DNA of 50,228 nt from Halopseudomonas yangmingensis. Lineage in GTDB: Bacteria; Pseudomonadota; Gammaproteobacteria; Pseudomonadales; Pseudomonadaceae. Where the stretch lies: the NCBI RefSeq assembly GCF_900114825.1, contig NZ_FOUI01000018.1, positions 1 to 50,228 on the forward strand. The letters are read 5' to 3'. Of this stretch, positions 1 to 8,319 are shown one piece after another (within the stretch, counting starts at the first letter, position 1; every line of letters begins with the position of its first letter). Made by a program: the position numbers and the translations under genes. Under the pieces are notes generated by a model. That model was not told where the DNA came from, did no database searches, and saw only the letters and a list, made by a program, of their open reading frames with translations.

Positions 1-53
1 CAAACCGAGAATGCCGGTCACGCTCTCAACGCTTTGGCAGCGAGAGCAGGAAG

Positions 54-83
54 CCCCTCATCTATGCGCAGCATGATGAGGGG
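54..83 (-). terminator. Hairpin downstream of nth
   Basis: Perfect 9-bp inverted repeat CCCCTCATC/GATGAGGGG, with a further ATGC/GCAT pairing inside the loop. It lies just past the nth stop codon and probably ends or protects the nth transcript. There is no T tract on the nth side, so a classical intrinsic terminator is uncertain. I see no gene in bases 1-111. Confidence 0.4.
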
Positions 84-111
84 GAGCATTCACATGTTGT
101 GTTGGCCCGCC

Positions 112-747
112 TCAGTCCGAGGTTTTCTGGCGGTATTCGCACAGATCCTCAATTCGGCAGCTGCCACATTGGGGTGAGCGGGCCTTGCAAACATAGCGGC
201 CATGCAGGATCAGCCAGTGATGGGCATCCAGCAGAAACTCGGCAGGGACATGCCGCATCAGTTTTTTCTCGACCTCCAGCACGGTCTTGCCCGGTGCAAT
301 ACCGGTGCGGTTGCTGACGCGAAAGATGTGTGTGTCGACCGCCATGGCCGGCTGGCCAAAGGCGGTATTGAGCACCACGTTGGCGGTCTTGCGGCCGACG
401 CCGGGCAGCGCCTCGAGCGCTTCGCGGGTCTGCGGAACATCGCCGGCATGCCGTTCGATCAACAGTCGACAGGTTTCAATGACATTCTTCGCCTTGCTGT
501 TGTACAGGCCGATGGTCTTGATGAACTCGCTCAATCCGTCCACGCCCAGTGCATGTATCGACTGCGGGGTATTGGCAACCGGAAACAGGCGGGCAGTGGC
601 CTTGTTGACGCCTACATCGGTCGCCTGCGCCGACAGTATGACCGCAATCAGCAGTTCGAACGGGTTGCTATAGTTGAGTTCCGTGGTCGGGTGGGGGTTG
701 TCGTCGCGTAAACGGCTGAAGATTTCGTGACGCTTTTGTTTGTTCAT
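112..747 (-). CDS. nth: Endonuclease III (DNA glycosylase/AP lyase)
   Basis: Base-excision repair enzyme that removes oxidised pyrimidines and cleaves the abasic site. It has 211 aa, the usual length. The helix-hairpin-helix motif LPGVGRKTANVV carries catalytic Lys120, and Asp138 lies in VDTHIFRV; both fall at the E. coli positions. Four cysteines (187, 194, 197, 203) have the C-x6-C-x2-C-x5-C spacing of the 4Fe-4S cluster. The gene reads leftward alone here. In many gammaproteobacteria nth follows the rnf/rsx genes, which would lie off the opposite side, so that linkage cannot be tested. Identification is secure. Confidence 0.97.
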   Translation of the reverse strand: MNKQKRHEIFSRLRDDNPHPTTELNYSNPFELLIAVILSAQATDVGVNKATARLFPVANTPQSIHALGVDGLSEFIKTIGLYNSKAKNVIETCRLLIERHAGDVPQTREALEALPGVGRKTANVVLNTAFGQPAMAVDTHIFRVSNRTGIAPGKTVLEVEKKLMRHVPAEFLLDAHHWLILHGRYVCKARSPQCGSCRIEDLCEYRQKTSD

Positions 748-869
748 AAGTGGCTATCTGCAGTTTCCTGTATCGAGCATTGTACCCACACCGCGATGCA
801 TTTCCTTAATGGCACGTGCGTGCGTGCATGAGGCCAGCTTTGATTGCTGGTCGCCGGCGGAATTTTCTG

Positions 870-898
870 TTGACAGTCCGAGGGTGCAGTCATAATAT
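870..898 (+). promoter_or_regulatory. tRNA operon promoter
   Basis: TTGACA (870-875), a 17-bp spacer and TAATAT (893-898), followed by a GC-rich discriminator (GCGCCCC). This is typical of stringently controlled stable-RNA promoters. It lies 18 bp upstream of the first tRNA-Ala. Confidence 0.75.
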
Positions 899-916
899 GC
901 GCCCCGTCAACACGAC

Positions 917-992
917 GGGGCTATAGCTCAGCTGGGAGAGCGCCTGCATGGCATGCAGGAGGTCAGCGGTTCGATCCCGCTTAGCTCCACCA
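917..992 (+). tRNA. tRNA-Ala (GGC)
   Basis: 76-nt cloverleaf. The acceptor stem is GGGGCTA/TAGCTCC, the anticodon loop ATGGCAT reads GGC, the T arm is GCGGTTCGATCCCGC, and CCA is encoded. It is identical to the copy at 1182-1257. Confidence 0.97.
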
Positions 993-1098
993 ATTTTTTG
1001 GTCAGTGCGCGAGTGCTGACCTGTTTTGTTTGAACACTGGCCGGTTTTCAGTACGAATCGGCGAAAATGCCTCCAGCGGCATTTTCTGAAGGGTTTGC

Positions 1099-1174
1099 GT
1101 CCCCTTCGTCTAGTGGCCTAGGACACCGCCCTTTCACGGCGGTAACAGGGGTTCGAGTCCCCTAGGGGACGCCA
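1099..1174 (+). tRNA. tRNA-Glu (TTC)
   Basis: 76 nt. The acceptor stem is GTCCCCT/AGGGGAC, the anticodon loop CTTTCAC reads TTC, and GCCA is the encoded end. It sits between two identical tRNA-Ala genes and is presumably co-transcribed with them. Confidence 0.97.
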
Positions 1175-1181
1175 TTATTAC

Positions 1182-1257
1182 GGGGCTATAGCTCAGCTGG
1201 GAGAGCGCCTGCATGGCATGCAGGAGGTCAGCGGTTCGATCCCGCTTAGCTCCACCA
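1182..1257 (+). tRNA. tRNA-Ala (GGC), second copy
   Basis: Base-for-base identical to the copy at 917-992 and only 7 nt after tRNA-Glu. It is the last gene of the tRNA cluster before the terminator. Confidence 0.97.
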
Positions 1258-1263
1258 ACACAA

Positions 1264-1293
1264 AACCCGACCAGGCAACTGGTCGGGTTTTTT
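1264..1293 (+). terminator. Intrinsic terminator of the tRNA cluster
   Basis: An 11-bp stem AACCCGACCAG/CTGGTCGGGTT with a GCAA tetraloop is followed by a T run. The A-rich left flank means it may also terminate the leftward flhB transcript, whose stop codon is about 25 bp away. Confidence 0.9.
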
Positions 1294-1316
1294 GTTGTGC
1301 AGTCGCCGTGTCAGGC

Positions 1317-2456
1317 TTATTCGTCGCGGCGCAGGTCTTCAGGGATGCTGGGCGTGGGCATCGGGCCAGGGCGCTTGCCTTGGCCAGCGCGGTATTGGCG
1401 TAGCTGGTAAACGTAGGCCAGTACCTGGGCGACGGCCAGATAAAGGCCGGCAGGAATTTCACGGTCGAGTTCGGTGCTGTAGTACACCGCTCGCGCCAGT
1501 GCCGGGGATTCCAGTACCACCACATCATGTTCGCCGGCTACTTCACGGATTTTCAGGGCTATTACATCAGCTCCCTTGGCTACCAATACCGGCGCTCCCA
1601 GCCCTTGCGGATCATACTTCAGCGCCACGGCGAAGTGCGTCGGGTTGGTGATGACTACGTCGGCCTTGGGGACTTCGGCCATCATGCGCCGGTCGGCCAT
1701 TTCGCGTTGCAACTGGCGGATCTTCGATTTCACCTCGGGTTTGCCTTCGGTGTCCTTGTATTCGTCCTTGATTTCCTGCTTGGTCATTTTCAGCTTTTTC
1801 TTGTTGTCCCAGACCTGGAAGGGTACATCCACCGCGGCGATAAGAATCAGCGAGCAGGCCAGCAGGATCAGTGAGTGAACCAGTACCCAGGCGCTGTGGC
1901 CGATGGCGATTGGCAGGGTTTCGTTGGCCATCGACAGCAGATCTTCGCGGCGCAGCTTGAGCACCACAATGGCCACCGCCAGTACCACCAGAAATTTGGC
2001 CAGTGCTTTCAGCAGTTCCACCAGTGCCATGACTGAAAACATGCGCTTGAGCCCGGACAGCGGGTTCATGCGTTCGAACTTGGGGGCCATCGATTTGGCG
2101 CTGAACAGCCAGCCGCCAAGCATCATGGGGCCCCCGATGGCGGCGATCAGCAGCATGATGAACAGTGGGCCAAGCACCAGCAGTCCCTGTTCGGTGGAGG
2201 CCAGCAGATGCCGGGCCATGCTGTCGGTGGCGTAGATGGCATGCCGTTCGATGCTGAAGTTGAAGGCCATCAGGTCGATCAGTCGGCGGGCCATGGCGGG
2301 GCCAAGCATCAGCAGACCGATGGCGGCGGTGAGTACTACGGCGAGGGTGTTGAGTTCCTTGGAGCGGGCGATCTGGCCCTTGTCGCGGGCGTCCTTCAGG
2401 CGTTTCGCCGTGGGCTCTTCCGTGCGTTCCTGACTGCTGTCCTGTTCTTCGGCCAT
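1317..2456 (-). CDS. flhB: Flagellar export gate / specificity switch FlhB
   Basis: Inner-membrane component of the flagellar type III export gate; it switches export from rod/hook to filament substrates. It has 379 aa: a charged N-terminus, four hydrophobic segments between about residues 36 and 210, and a cytoplasmic domain with the autocleavage site NPTH (Asn271-Pro272). It is the last gene of the leftward fli operon and starts 1 bp after the fliR stop. P. aeruginosa also has a fliR-flhB arrangement. The C-terminus is relatively long, ending in a basic, Pro-rich tail. Confidence 0.96.
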   Translation of the reverse strand: MAEEQDSSQERTEEPTAKRLKDARDKGQIARSKELNTLAVVLTAAIGLLMLGPAMARRLIDLMAFNFSIERHAIYATDSMARHLLASTEQGLLVLGPLFIMLLIAAIGGPMMLGGWLFSAKSMAPKFERMNPLSGLKRMFSVMALVELLKALAKFLVVLAVAIVVLKLRREDLLSMANETLPIAIGHSAWVLVHSLILLACSLILIAAVDVPFQVWDNKKKLKMTKQEIKDEYKDTEGKPEVKSKIRQLQREMADRRMMAEVPKADVVITNPTHFAVALKYDPQGLGAPVLVAKGADVIALKIREVAGEHDVVVLESPALARAVYYSTELDREIPAGLYLAVAQVLAYVYQLRQYRAGQGKRPGPMPTPSIPEDLRRDE

Positions 2457-2457
2457 G

Positions 2458-3234
2458 TCAGCTGGCTCCGACCATGTCGCGCAGCAGGATCAGCACTTCG
2501 CTGACCAGTTCGTGGTATTGGCCGACAAAGTTGCCCAGTACCACCCAGATGATAAACAGGCCGAACACCAGGCTCAGCGGGAAGCCGATTGAGAAGATGT
2601 TCAGCTGCGGGGCGGCGCGCATCATGACGCCAAATGCCAGGTTGACGATCAGCAGGGCGGTGACCGCCGGCAGGCCGATCAGCAGGGCGGCGGCCAGTAC
2701 CCAGGTGAAGCGCAGTACGACCTCCATCCAGGTGGACAGCTGGAAGAACTGGCCAATCGGCAGGCTGGTGAAGCTTTCCGCGAGTACTTCGATGGCGACC
2801 AGGTGGCCGTTCATGCCGAGGAACAGCAGGGTGGTGAGCATGGTGAATACCTGGCTGACCACTGCTACCGAGATGCCCATGGCCGGGTCGTTCATCGAGG
2901 CAAAACCCAGACCCATCTGCATGGCGATGATCTGACCGGCGATGACGTGCACCTGAAACAGCAGCTGCAGCATAAAGCCCATGCAGGCGCCAATCAGGAT
3001 CTGTTCGCCGATCAGCAGCCAGCTGGCCAGGCTGAGCATGTCGAGGCTGGGCACGGCGGGGATCTGTGGGGTGATCAGCAGGCTCAGCAGCAGTGCCAGA
3101 TACAGGCGTACGCGCATCGGCAGCAGTTGGGTGCCAAATACCGGCATGGTCATCAGCATGCTGGCAACGCGAAACAACACCCACAGGTAGGCGTTGAGCC
3201 AGTCGCCAAGCAGTGCCAGATCCAGGTTGAGCAT
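2458..3234 (-). CDS. fliR: Flagellar export gate protein FliR
   Basis: Polytopic membrane protein (258 aa) of the FliPQR export gate core. There are about six hydrophobic segments, with the family-like stretch VVSQVFTMLTTLLFLGMNGH at mid-protein. It lies 3 bp after fliQ and just before flhB, in canonical order. Length and hydropathy are normal. Confidence 0.95.
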   Translation of the reverse strand: MLNLDLALLGDWLNAYLWVLFRVASMLMTMPVFGTQLLPMRVRLYLALLLSLLITPQIPAVPSLDMLSLASWLLIGEQILIGACMGFMLQLLFQVHVIAGQIIAMQMGLGFASMNDPAMGISVAVVSQVFTMLTTLLFLGMNGHLVAIEVLAESFTSLPIGQFFQLSTWMEVVLRFTWVLAAALLIGLPAVTALLIVNLAFGVMMRAAPQLNIFSIGFPLSLVFGLFIIWVVLGNFVGQYHELVSEVLILLRDMVGAS

Positions 3235-3237
3235 GGC

Positions 3238-3507
3238 TCAGCCGATCAGGCTGGGTATGGAGCGGTAAAGGCGGTCGCTGAAGTCGACCAGTTCGCGCAC
3301 CAGCCAGGGGGCAACCCAGATCAGCGTCATAAAGGTGAACAGCAGGCGTGGCAGGAAGCTCAGGGTCTGTTCGTTGATCTGGGTGGCGGCCTGGAACATG
3401 GCCACCGCCAGGCCGACTACCAGGCTGGGCAGGACAATCACGGCGACCATTACGGTGGTCAGCCAGACGGCCTGGCGGAACAGGTCGACGGCTACTTCGG
3501 GTGTCAT
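3238..3507 (-). CDS. fliQ: Flagellar export gate protein FliQ
   Basis: Small (89 aa) two-helix membrane protein of the FliPQR gate. The N-terminus is MTPEVAVDLFRQAVW and the first hydrophobic segment spans about residues 15-38; both are typical. It sits 10 bp after fliP and 3 bp before fliR. Confidence 0.95.
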   Translation of the reverse strand: MTPEVAVDLFRQAVWLTTVMVAVIVLPSLVVGLAVAMFQAATQINEQTLSFLPRLLFTFMTLIWVAPWLVRELVDFSDRLYRSIPSLIG

Positions 3508-3517
3508 GGCGGCTCTC

Positions 3518-4294
3518 CTAGGTGACGGCGAAGCTGGCGGCCAGGGTGCCGATGATCAGGGCCCAGCCGTCCACCAGCACGAACAGCATGATCTTGAACG
3601 GCAACGAAATGATCAGCGGCGACAGCATCATCATACCCATGGCCATCAGTACGCTGGCGACCACCAGGTCGATGATCAGGAACGGGATGAACAGCATGAA
3701 GCCGATCTGGAAGGCGGTTTTCAGTTCCGAGGTGACGAAGGCCGGGACCAGGATGTGGAAGGGCACTTCGTCGGGGCCGGTCAGGTCGGTGCGCTTGGCC
3801 AGGCGGATGAACAGTTCCAGGTCGGTTTCGCGGGTCTGGGCCAGCATGAAGTCGCGCAGCGGGATGCTGGCGGCTTCGAGTGCCTGTTGGCCACTCAGTT
3901 CCTGGTTGATGTAGGGCTGCAGGGCGTTGTTGTTTACCCGCTCGAACACCGGGGCCATGATGAAAAACGTGAGAAACAGCGCCAGTCCGACCAGTATCTG
4001 GCTCGACGGTGTCTGCAGCAGGCCCAGCGCTTGGCGCAGAATGGCGAAGACGATGATGATACGGGTGAAGCTGGTCATCATCATGACGATCGCCGGGATA
4101 AAACTGAGGGCGGTCATCAGCAGCAGGATCTGCAGGCTGACCGACCAGGTTTGCTGGCCGTCCTCGTCGCTGGTCAGGGTCAGTGCCGGCAGACTCAGCG
4201 GGTCGGCGGCGCTCTGTGCCAGCAGGCCGGGTGACAGCAGAAGCAGCAGCAGGCCGAACAGGCCTGTCAGGGCGTGCAGCGGGCGGCGGCTCAT
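3518..4294 (-). CDS. fliP: Flagellar export gate protein FliP
   Basis: 258 aa, with a cleavable-looking signal peptide (about residues 1-26, ending LLAQS) followed by transmembrane segments. The C-terminal half carries the FliP signature around [20 protein letters not shown]. It forms the pentameric core of the export gate together with FliQ and FliR. Its start overlaps the fliO stop by 4 bp, suggesting translational coupling. Confidence 0.96.
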   Translation of the reverse strand: MSRRPLHALTGLFGLLLLLLSPGLLAQSAADPLSLPALTLTSDEDGQQTWSVSLQILLLMTALSFIPAIVMMMTSFTRIIIVFAILRQALGLLQTPSSQILVGLALFLTFFIMAPVFERVNNNALQPYINQELSGQQALEAASIPLRDFMLAQTRETDLELFIRLAKRTDLTGPDEVPFHILVPAFVTSELKTAFQIGFMLFIPFLIIDLVVASVLMAMGMMMLSPLIISLPFKIMLFVLVDGWALIIGTLAASFAVT

Positions 4295-4713
4295 GTCGGG
4301 CGGTCCTTGTTCAGCAGTGCCTGCAGTTTGCGGGCAAACTCCGAAGGTGCTGCCTGGGCCTGCCCGGGGTCGATCACTGGCTGTTCGAACACATGCAATG
4401 TATTTATCCGCCCCGGTGATGCCCCTAGCAACATCTGGGTACCGCCAACATCGACCAGCAACAGACGATCGCGTGGCCCCAGCGGGACATTGGCCAGCAG
4501 GCGGATGTGCTGGCTGCCCTGACCGGCCATGGGGCCAACCCGACGCAATAGCCAGCCAAGCAGAAAGATCAGGCCGACCACCAGCAACAGTCCGAGCCCC
4601 AGTTGAGCCAGTTGGCTGCCAAGGGCCGCGCTGGCGGACGGGGGGGCGGTTTCGGAGGCTGTTGCGCTGATGGCTGGCAACAGCAGCAGGATCGGTGGCA
4701 GAAGTCGGTTCAT
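4291..4713 (-). CDS. fliO: Flagellar protein FliO
   Basis: 140 aa. It has a signal-like N-terminus, then a membrane segment at about residues 34-52 ([19 protein letters not shown]), then a small cytoplasmic domain. FliO helps assemble the FliP ring. Sequence conservation in this family is weak, so the call rests on size, topology and position between fliN and fliP. The start codon overlaps the fliN stop (TAATG). Confidence 0.88.
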   Translation of the reverse strand: MNRLLPPILLLLPAISATASETAPPSASAALGSQLAQLGLGLLLVVGLIFLLGWLLRRVGPMAGQGSQHIRLLANVPLGPRDRLLLVDVGGTQMLLGASPGRINTLHVFEQPVIDPGQAQAAPSEFARKLQALLNKDRPT

Positions 4714-5192
4714 TAGCGCAGTTTCTTGATGCGTTCGCTGGGACTGATCACGTCAGTCAGGCGGATGCCGAATTTCTCGTTGACCACCACTACCTCGCCG
4801 TGGGCGATCAGCGTGCCGTTGACTTTAACATCCAGCGGTTCACCTGCCAGCCGGTCCAGCTCGACAACCGAGCCCTGGTTGAGCTGCAGCAGGTTGCGGA
4901 TGGTGATATCGGTGTTGCCGACCTCCATCGAGATGGTTACCGGGATGTCGAGGATGACGTCCAGATTGGGTGAGTCGGAAACAGCAAAGTCCTCTTCCGG
5001 TCCCCTGCCTGCACCGCCGGAAAATTCTTCCATGGGCATGGGTTTTGAGGGCGCTGCCTGCGGCGGAGCGTTTGATAACAGGGCGTCTATATCGTCCTGA
5101 TCGCTGTTGCCGGCCTCCTCCAGTGCTGCAGCCCACTCATCGGCAAGGGCTTGCTCCTCCGGAGAAATTTCATCTTTGTCGTTGTCGCTCAT
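4713..5192 (-). CDS. fliN: Flagellar motor switch protein FliN
   Basis: 159 aa from the ATG at 5192, chosen because AAAGGA precedes it by 7 bp; an in-frame start 36 bp upstream has no ribosome site. The N-terminus is acidic and Pro-rich. The C-terminal SpoA domain (about residues 75-155) contains [18 protein letters not shown]. FliN forms the lower C-ring with FliM and takes part in torque generation, switching and export. It lies between fliM and fliO. Confidence 0.95.
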   Translation of the reverse strand: MSDNDKDEISPEEQALADEWAAALEEAGNSDQDDIDALLSNAPPQAAPSKPMPMEEFSGGAGRGPEEDFAVSDSPNLDVILDIPVTISMEVGNTDITIRNLLQLNQGSVVELDRLAGEPLDVKVNGTLIAHGEVVVVNEKFGIRLTDVISPSERIKKLR

Positions 5193-5224
5193 CGTGCGTT
5201 CCTTTCTGACATTCTGGCGTTGAA

Positions 5225-6196
5225 TCAACGTGGACGGGGCACCGGCCCTAGAATCTGCAAGGCCAGGTTACCCTTGACCGAGCCGATCTTGGCCTTGAAG
5301 GTGGGTACCCCGTTGGCGCAAAGCACCATATGTTCGGGCATCTCCACCGGAATCACGTCGCCGGCTTGCATGCTCAGTAGCTCGCGCAGGCGCATTTGCC
5401 GGCGAACCACGGTGGCGCTCAGGGGGACCCGGGCACCAGTGATTTCTTCGCGCAGGGCGCGTACCCAGCGTTCGTCATGCTCGTCCACATCGGACTGCAC
5501 GCCGGAGTCGAGCTGCTCGCGCAAGGGTTCGATCATCGAGTAAGGAAAGGTCAGGTGAATGTCGCCGCCGCCGCCATCCAGCTCAATATGGAAGGTTGAA
5601 ACCACCACCACTTCACTGGGGCTGACAATATTGGCCAGAGCCGGGTTGACCTCGGAGTTGACGTATTCGAAGTTCACGTCAAGGATCGCGTGCCAGGCCT
5701 CCTTGAGATCAACGAACGCCTGGTCCAGTACCATGCGCACCACACGCAGTTCAGTGGGAGTGAACTCGCGACCCTCGATCTTGGCGTGGCGGCCGTCACC
5801 ACCAAAGAAGTTGTCGACCAGCTTGAAAACCAGCTTGGCGTCCAGAATGAACAGCGCAGTACCGCGCAGCGGTTTCATCTTCACCAGATTGAGGCTGGTA
5901 GGAACATACAGTGAGTGGATGTACTCACCGAATTTCATTACCTGCACGCCACCCACCGACACATCTGCCGAGCGCCGCAGCAGGTTGAACATGCTGATGC
6001 GGGTGTAGCGTGCAAAGCGCTCGTTGATCATTTCCAAGGTCGGCATGCGTCCACGGACGATGCGGTCCTGACTGGTCAGATCATAGTTTTTGACACCGCT
6101 GGGGTCGCTGTCATCGTCGGTGTCAATAGCGCCGTCATCGACGCCGTGCAAAAGCGCATCGATTTCGTCCTGTGACAGCAGATCCTGTACGGCCAT
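5225..6196 (-). CDS. fliM: Flagellar motor switch protein FliM
   Basis: 323 aa from the ATG at 6196. A longer in-frame start at 6343 would run back into fliL and looks non-coding. The N-terminal LSQDEIDALLHG is the CheY-P binding motif. The CheC-like middle domain follows, and the C-terminal SpoA domain spans about residues 240-315. FliM receives the chemotaxis signal and joins FliG to the FliN ring. It lies 10 bp after the fliL stop. Confidence 0.96.
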   Translation of the reverse strand: MAVQDLLSQDEIDALLHGVDDGAIDTDDDSDPSGVKNYDLTSQDRIVRGRMPTLEMINERFARYTRISMFNLLRRSADVSVGGVQVMKFGEYIHSLYVPTSLNLVKMKPLRGTALFILDAKLVFKLVDNFFGGDGRHAKIEGREFTPTELRVVRMVLDQAFVDLKEAWHAILDVNFEYVNSEVNPALANIVSPSEVVVVSTFHIELDGGGGDIHLTFPYSMIEPLREQLDSGVQSDVDEHDERWVRALREEITGARVPLSATVVRRQMRLRELLSMQAGDVIPVEMPEHMVLCANGVPTFKAKIGSVKGNLALQILGPVPRPR

Positions 6197-6206
6197 GGGT
6201 GATTTC

Positions 6207-6737
6207 CTATTGCAGTACCAGATTGGTAAAAAGGGCTGATTCGATGACCGGGCTACCGATTTCGCGTTCCAGCAAGGTCTGGATTTCCTGGGTGGTCTTG
6301 TCGCGCAGGGCTTCTCGGCCATCGGCTTCAAGCAGTTCGGCAAAGTCAGTGGTAGAGAAGGTCATCACCAACTGGTTGCGGATCAGTGGCATGTGCTGGG
6401 CGAGTGCGCCCATGCTGACGGCATCACGACCAAGCAATACCACGCTGACCTGCATGTAACGCTGGCGGCCGGCATGGTTGAAATTGACCACGAAGGGAGG
6501 CTCCAGCGTCTGGTATACCGCTGGCTGCGGGAGTGCCGGCACGTTTGATTGACTTTCTGCCGTTTCTGCATCGGCTGCCGGATCCTTGTCCTTGAACAGC
6601 AATACATAGGCAACGCCACCGAGCGATAACAGCAGGGCAATGATGCCAGCACCGATCAGCATGAACAGTTTGCGGCGGTTTTTGGCAGGGGCCTGAGTTT
6701 CAGCCTGAGCGGGTTGTGCTTGTTTTGCCTTGGGCAT
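6207..6737 (-). CDS. fliL: Flagellar basal-body associated protein FliL
   Basis: 176 aa: a basic cytoplasmic start, one membrane helix (about residues 24-47), and a periplasmic domain with the family-typical EPPFVVNFN stretch. FliL surrounds the stator and stabilises it under load. It is the first gene of the leftward fliL-flhB operon, with a sigma-54 promoter about 60 bp upstream. Confidence 0.94.
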   Translation of the reverse strand: MPKAKQAQPAQAETQAPAKNRRKLFMLIGAGIIALLLSLGGVAYVLLFKDKDPAADAETAESQSNVPALPQPAVYQTLEPPFVVNFNHAGRQRYMQVSVVLLGRDAVSMGALAQHMPLIRNQLVMTFSTTDFAELLEADGREALRDKTTQEIQTLLEREIGSPVIESALFTNLVLQ

Positions 6738-6797
6738 GACAGTTTTCCGTCGTTTTCAGGGGCTTGCGAGGGCAGCAGCAGTGCCTGGTAATGTCTA

Positions 6798-6813
6798 TGC
6801 ATTGCTTGTGCCA
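6798..6813 (-). promoter_or_regulatory. Sigma-54 promoter of the fliL operon
   Basis: On the minus strand TGGCACAAGCAATGCA gives the -24 GG and -12 GC with exactly 10 nt between them, one mismatch from the consensus TGGCAC-N5-TTGCA. It points at fliL (start 6737). In P. aeruginosa this class of flagellar operon is driven by RpoN and FleQ; FleQ control here is inferred. Confidence 0.8.
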
Positions 6814-6937
6814 AGAGTGCGGTTGACTGCCTTTTCAGTCAAGAGATCCTCGTAACACCGACACAGTGCGGGTGGTGTCTGCCGAGGGCGGGGCGCACAG
6901 AGGCAAGAATATAGTCTTGTGAGGTAAATGTCTTTGT

Positions 6938-6976
6938 CCGGCCCACGCCCTGGTCAGATGTTCGGGCATGGGCCGG
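6938..6976 (-). terminator. Hairpin after fliK
   Basis: A 13-bp inverted repeat with one mismatch (CCGGCCCACGCCC / GGGCATGGGCCGG) lies 10 bp beyond the fliK stop codon. It has no T tract on the fliK side. It separates the fliK and fliL units. Confidence 0.5.
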
Positions 6977-6985
6977 GAGGGAAGG

Positions 6986-8182
6986 TCAGGCGTAGAAGTC
7001 GATCAATCTGTCGTTGGCTGCCAGGGGTAGTTCACCACGAATGCTATCGCCGGTTTCGCTGCCGGGGTTTGCTGCGTTGCCTGACTGGCGGCCGTCACCT
7101 CGATCGTTGTCACCCGCTGCAGCCTGTTGCTGTTGCTGCTGGCCGGCGGACTGGTCAGACACGCTGACATTCTGCAAGTCCAGTCCCTGCTCGGTAAACA
7201 TTTCACGGAGGCGGAAAACCTGCGCTTCCAGTGCTTCCCGAACCGAGGGGTTGAGGCTGACAAACTGTATCTGGTGTTCCTGGCCGCGGGATTGGATATG
7301 AATTTCCAGTGGTCCCAGCTCCGCCGGATCAAGGCGGATTTCGGCGCTGCGCAGATTCTGGCTGGACATCCACATGACCTTTTCCACCAGCGCTTCGGAA
7401 TAGCCGGTTTGCCCGAAGGGTACGCCCAGTGCCTGCATGGCCGGGTTTACCGGGCGAGCGGTCAGGGCCGCCTGCTGGCTGCTCTGGCTGGCCTGGGCCA
7501 GTGCTTTGATGCTGCTGTCACTGGTCTCGCTATCGGTGCTGGCCGAGGTGTCAGTGCGGCTGCCCAGAGCGCCGGCAAGACGTGCAGCCAGTTCTGCCCG
7601 ATTCCCGAGCTCGCCAAGATCCAGCACATTGCCAGGCGTACCGTTGGCCAACAGTGTCTTTGCATCTGCCTGCAGGGAGGTGGCGCTATTGTCGTGTTCC
7701 GCGCCGCTGCGGTTGAGCTGCAGGCGCATGTTTTGCAGATCGCCACCGTTAAGAGAGCGAAGCTGCAAGCCTTCAGTGTTGTCGGCGATTTGCGCGGCAT
7801 TGCCCATCCGCGCCTGACCCAGCCAGTGCAGCCATTCGGCAGCCACCGCCGCTACCGATTCAGGGCTGGCGTCGGCCAGCGTGGCCGCCAGCTGTTGGTC
7901 TTCTTCGCTGGCATCCAGAGTCGTCAAACTATTGCCGCTTGCGTCGTCGGCCGGCAACAGCTTGCCGTCAACTTCAAGTTGTTTCAGGCCGGCCAGCGCA
8001 GCAGCCGGATCACTGATACCGAGTTGCTCAAGCAGGTTTTCCAGCTCGGCTGGATCCTGCATGCCAAGCAGCTCGGCAAAGCTGTGGGGTTGGCCGTTGG
8101 CATCGGTTGCCTGACTGTCGCCGGCGCTGCCGCTGGCAGTATTGCCGCCCGTCAGGGCAAGCAGGTTCTGGCCGATCAGCAT
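6986..8182 (-). CDS. fliK: Flagellar hook-length control protein FliK
   Basis: 398 aa. It has a low-complexity Gln/Ala/Ser-rich N-terminal part. The conserved C-terminal Flg_hook domain (about residues 265-345) contains LRLDPAEL-like LDPAELGPLEIHI and SLNPSVREALEAQVFRLREM. A Gln-rich run follows. FliK measures hook length and triggers the FlhB specificity switch, and FlhB is encoded in the next operon. It has its own sigma-54 promoter at 8223-8238. Confidence 0.93.
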   Translation of the reverse strand: MLIGQNLLALTGGNTASGSAGDSQATDANGQPHSFAELLGMQDPAELENLLEQLGISDPAAALAGLKQLEVDGKLLPADDASGNSLTTLDASEEDQQLAATLADASPESVAAVAAEWLHWLGQARMGNAAQIADNTEGLQLRSLNGGDLQNMRLQLNRSGAEHDNSATSLQADAKTLLANGTPGNVLDLGELGNRAELAARLAGALGSRTDTSASTDSETSDSSIKALAQASQSSQQAALTARPVNPAMQALGVPFGQTGYSEALVEKVMWMSSQNLRSAEIRLDPAELGPLEIHIQSRGQEHQIQFVSLNPSVREALEAQVFRLREMFTEQGLDLQNVSVSDQSAGQQQQQQAAAGDNDRGDGRQSGNAANPGSETGDSIRGELPLAANDRLIDFYA

Positions 8183-8222
8183 GGATGTGTCTCCGTCATT
8201 CGATGGCTGGTGACAGATTCAA

Positions 8223-8238
8223 TGCAATGATCGGGCCA
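8223..8238 (-). promoter_or_regulatory. Sigma-54 promoter of fliK
   Basis: The minus strand reads TGGCCCGATCATTGCA, matching TGGCACG-N4-TTGCA with one difference and correct GG/GC spacing. It lies about 40 bp before the fliK start. Confidence 0.82.
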
Positions 8239-8319
8239 AAACTAGCGAGTCGACAGGTTGTGCCTGCTTGGGGATGCCGACTGCACGTCGGCGATCCTGG
8301 TTTGCACCCGAGCCGGTGG

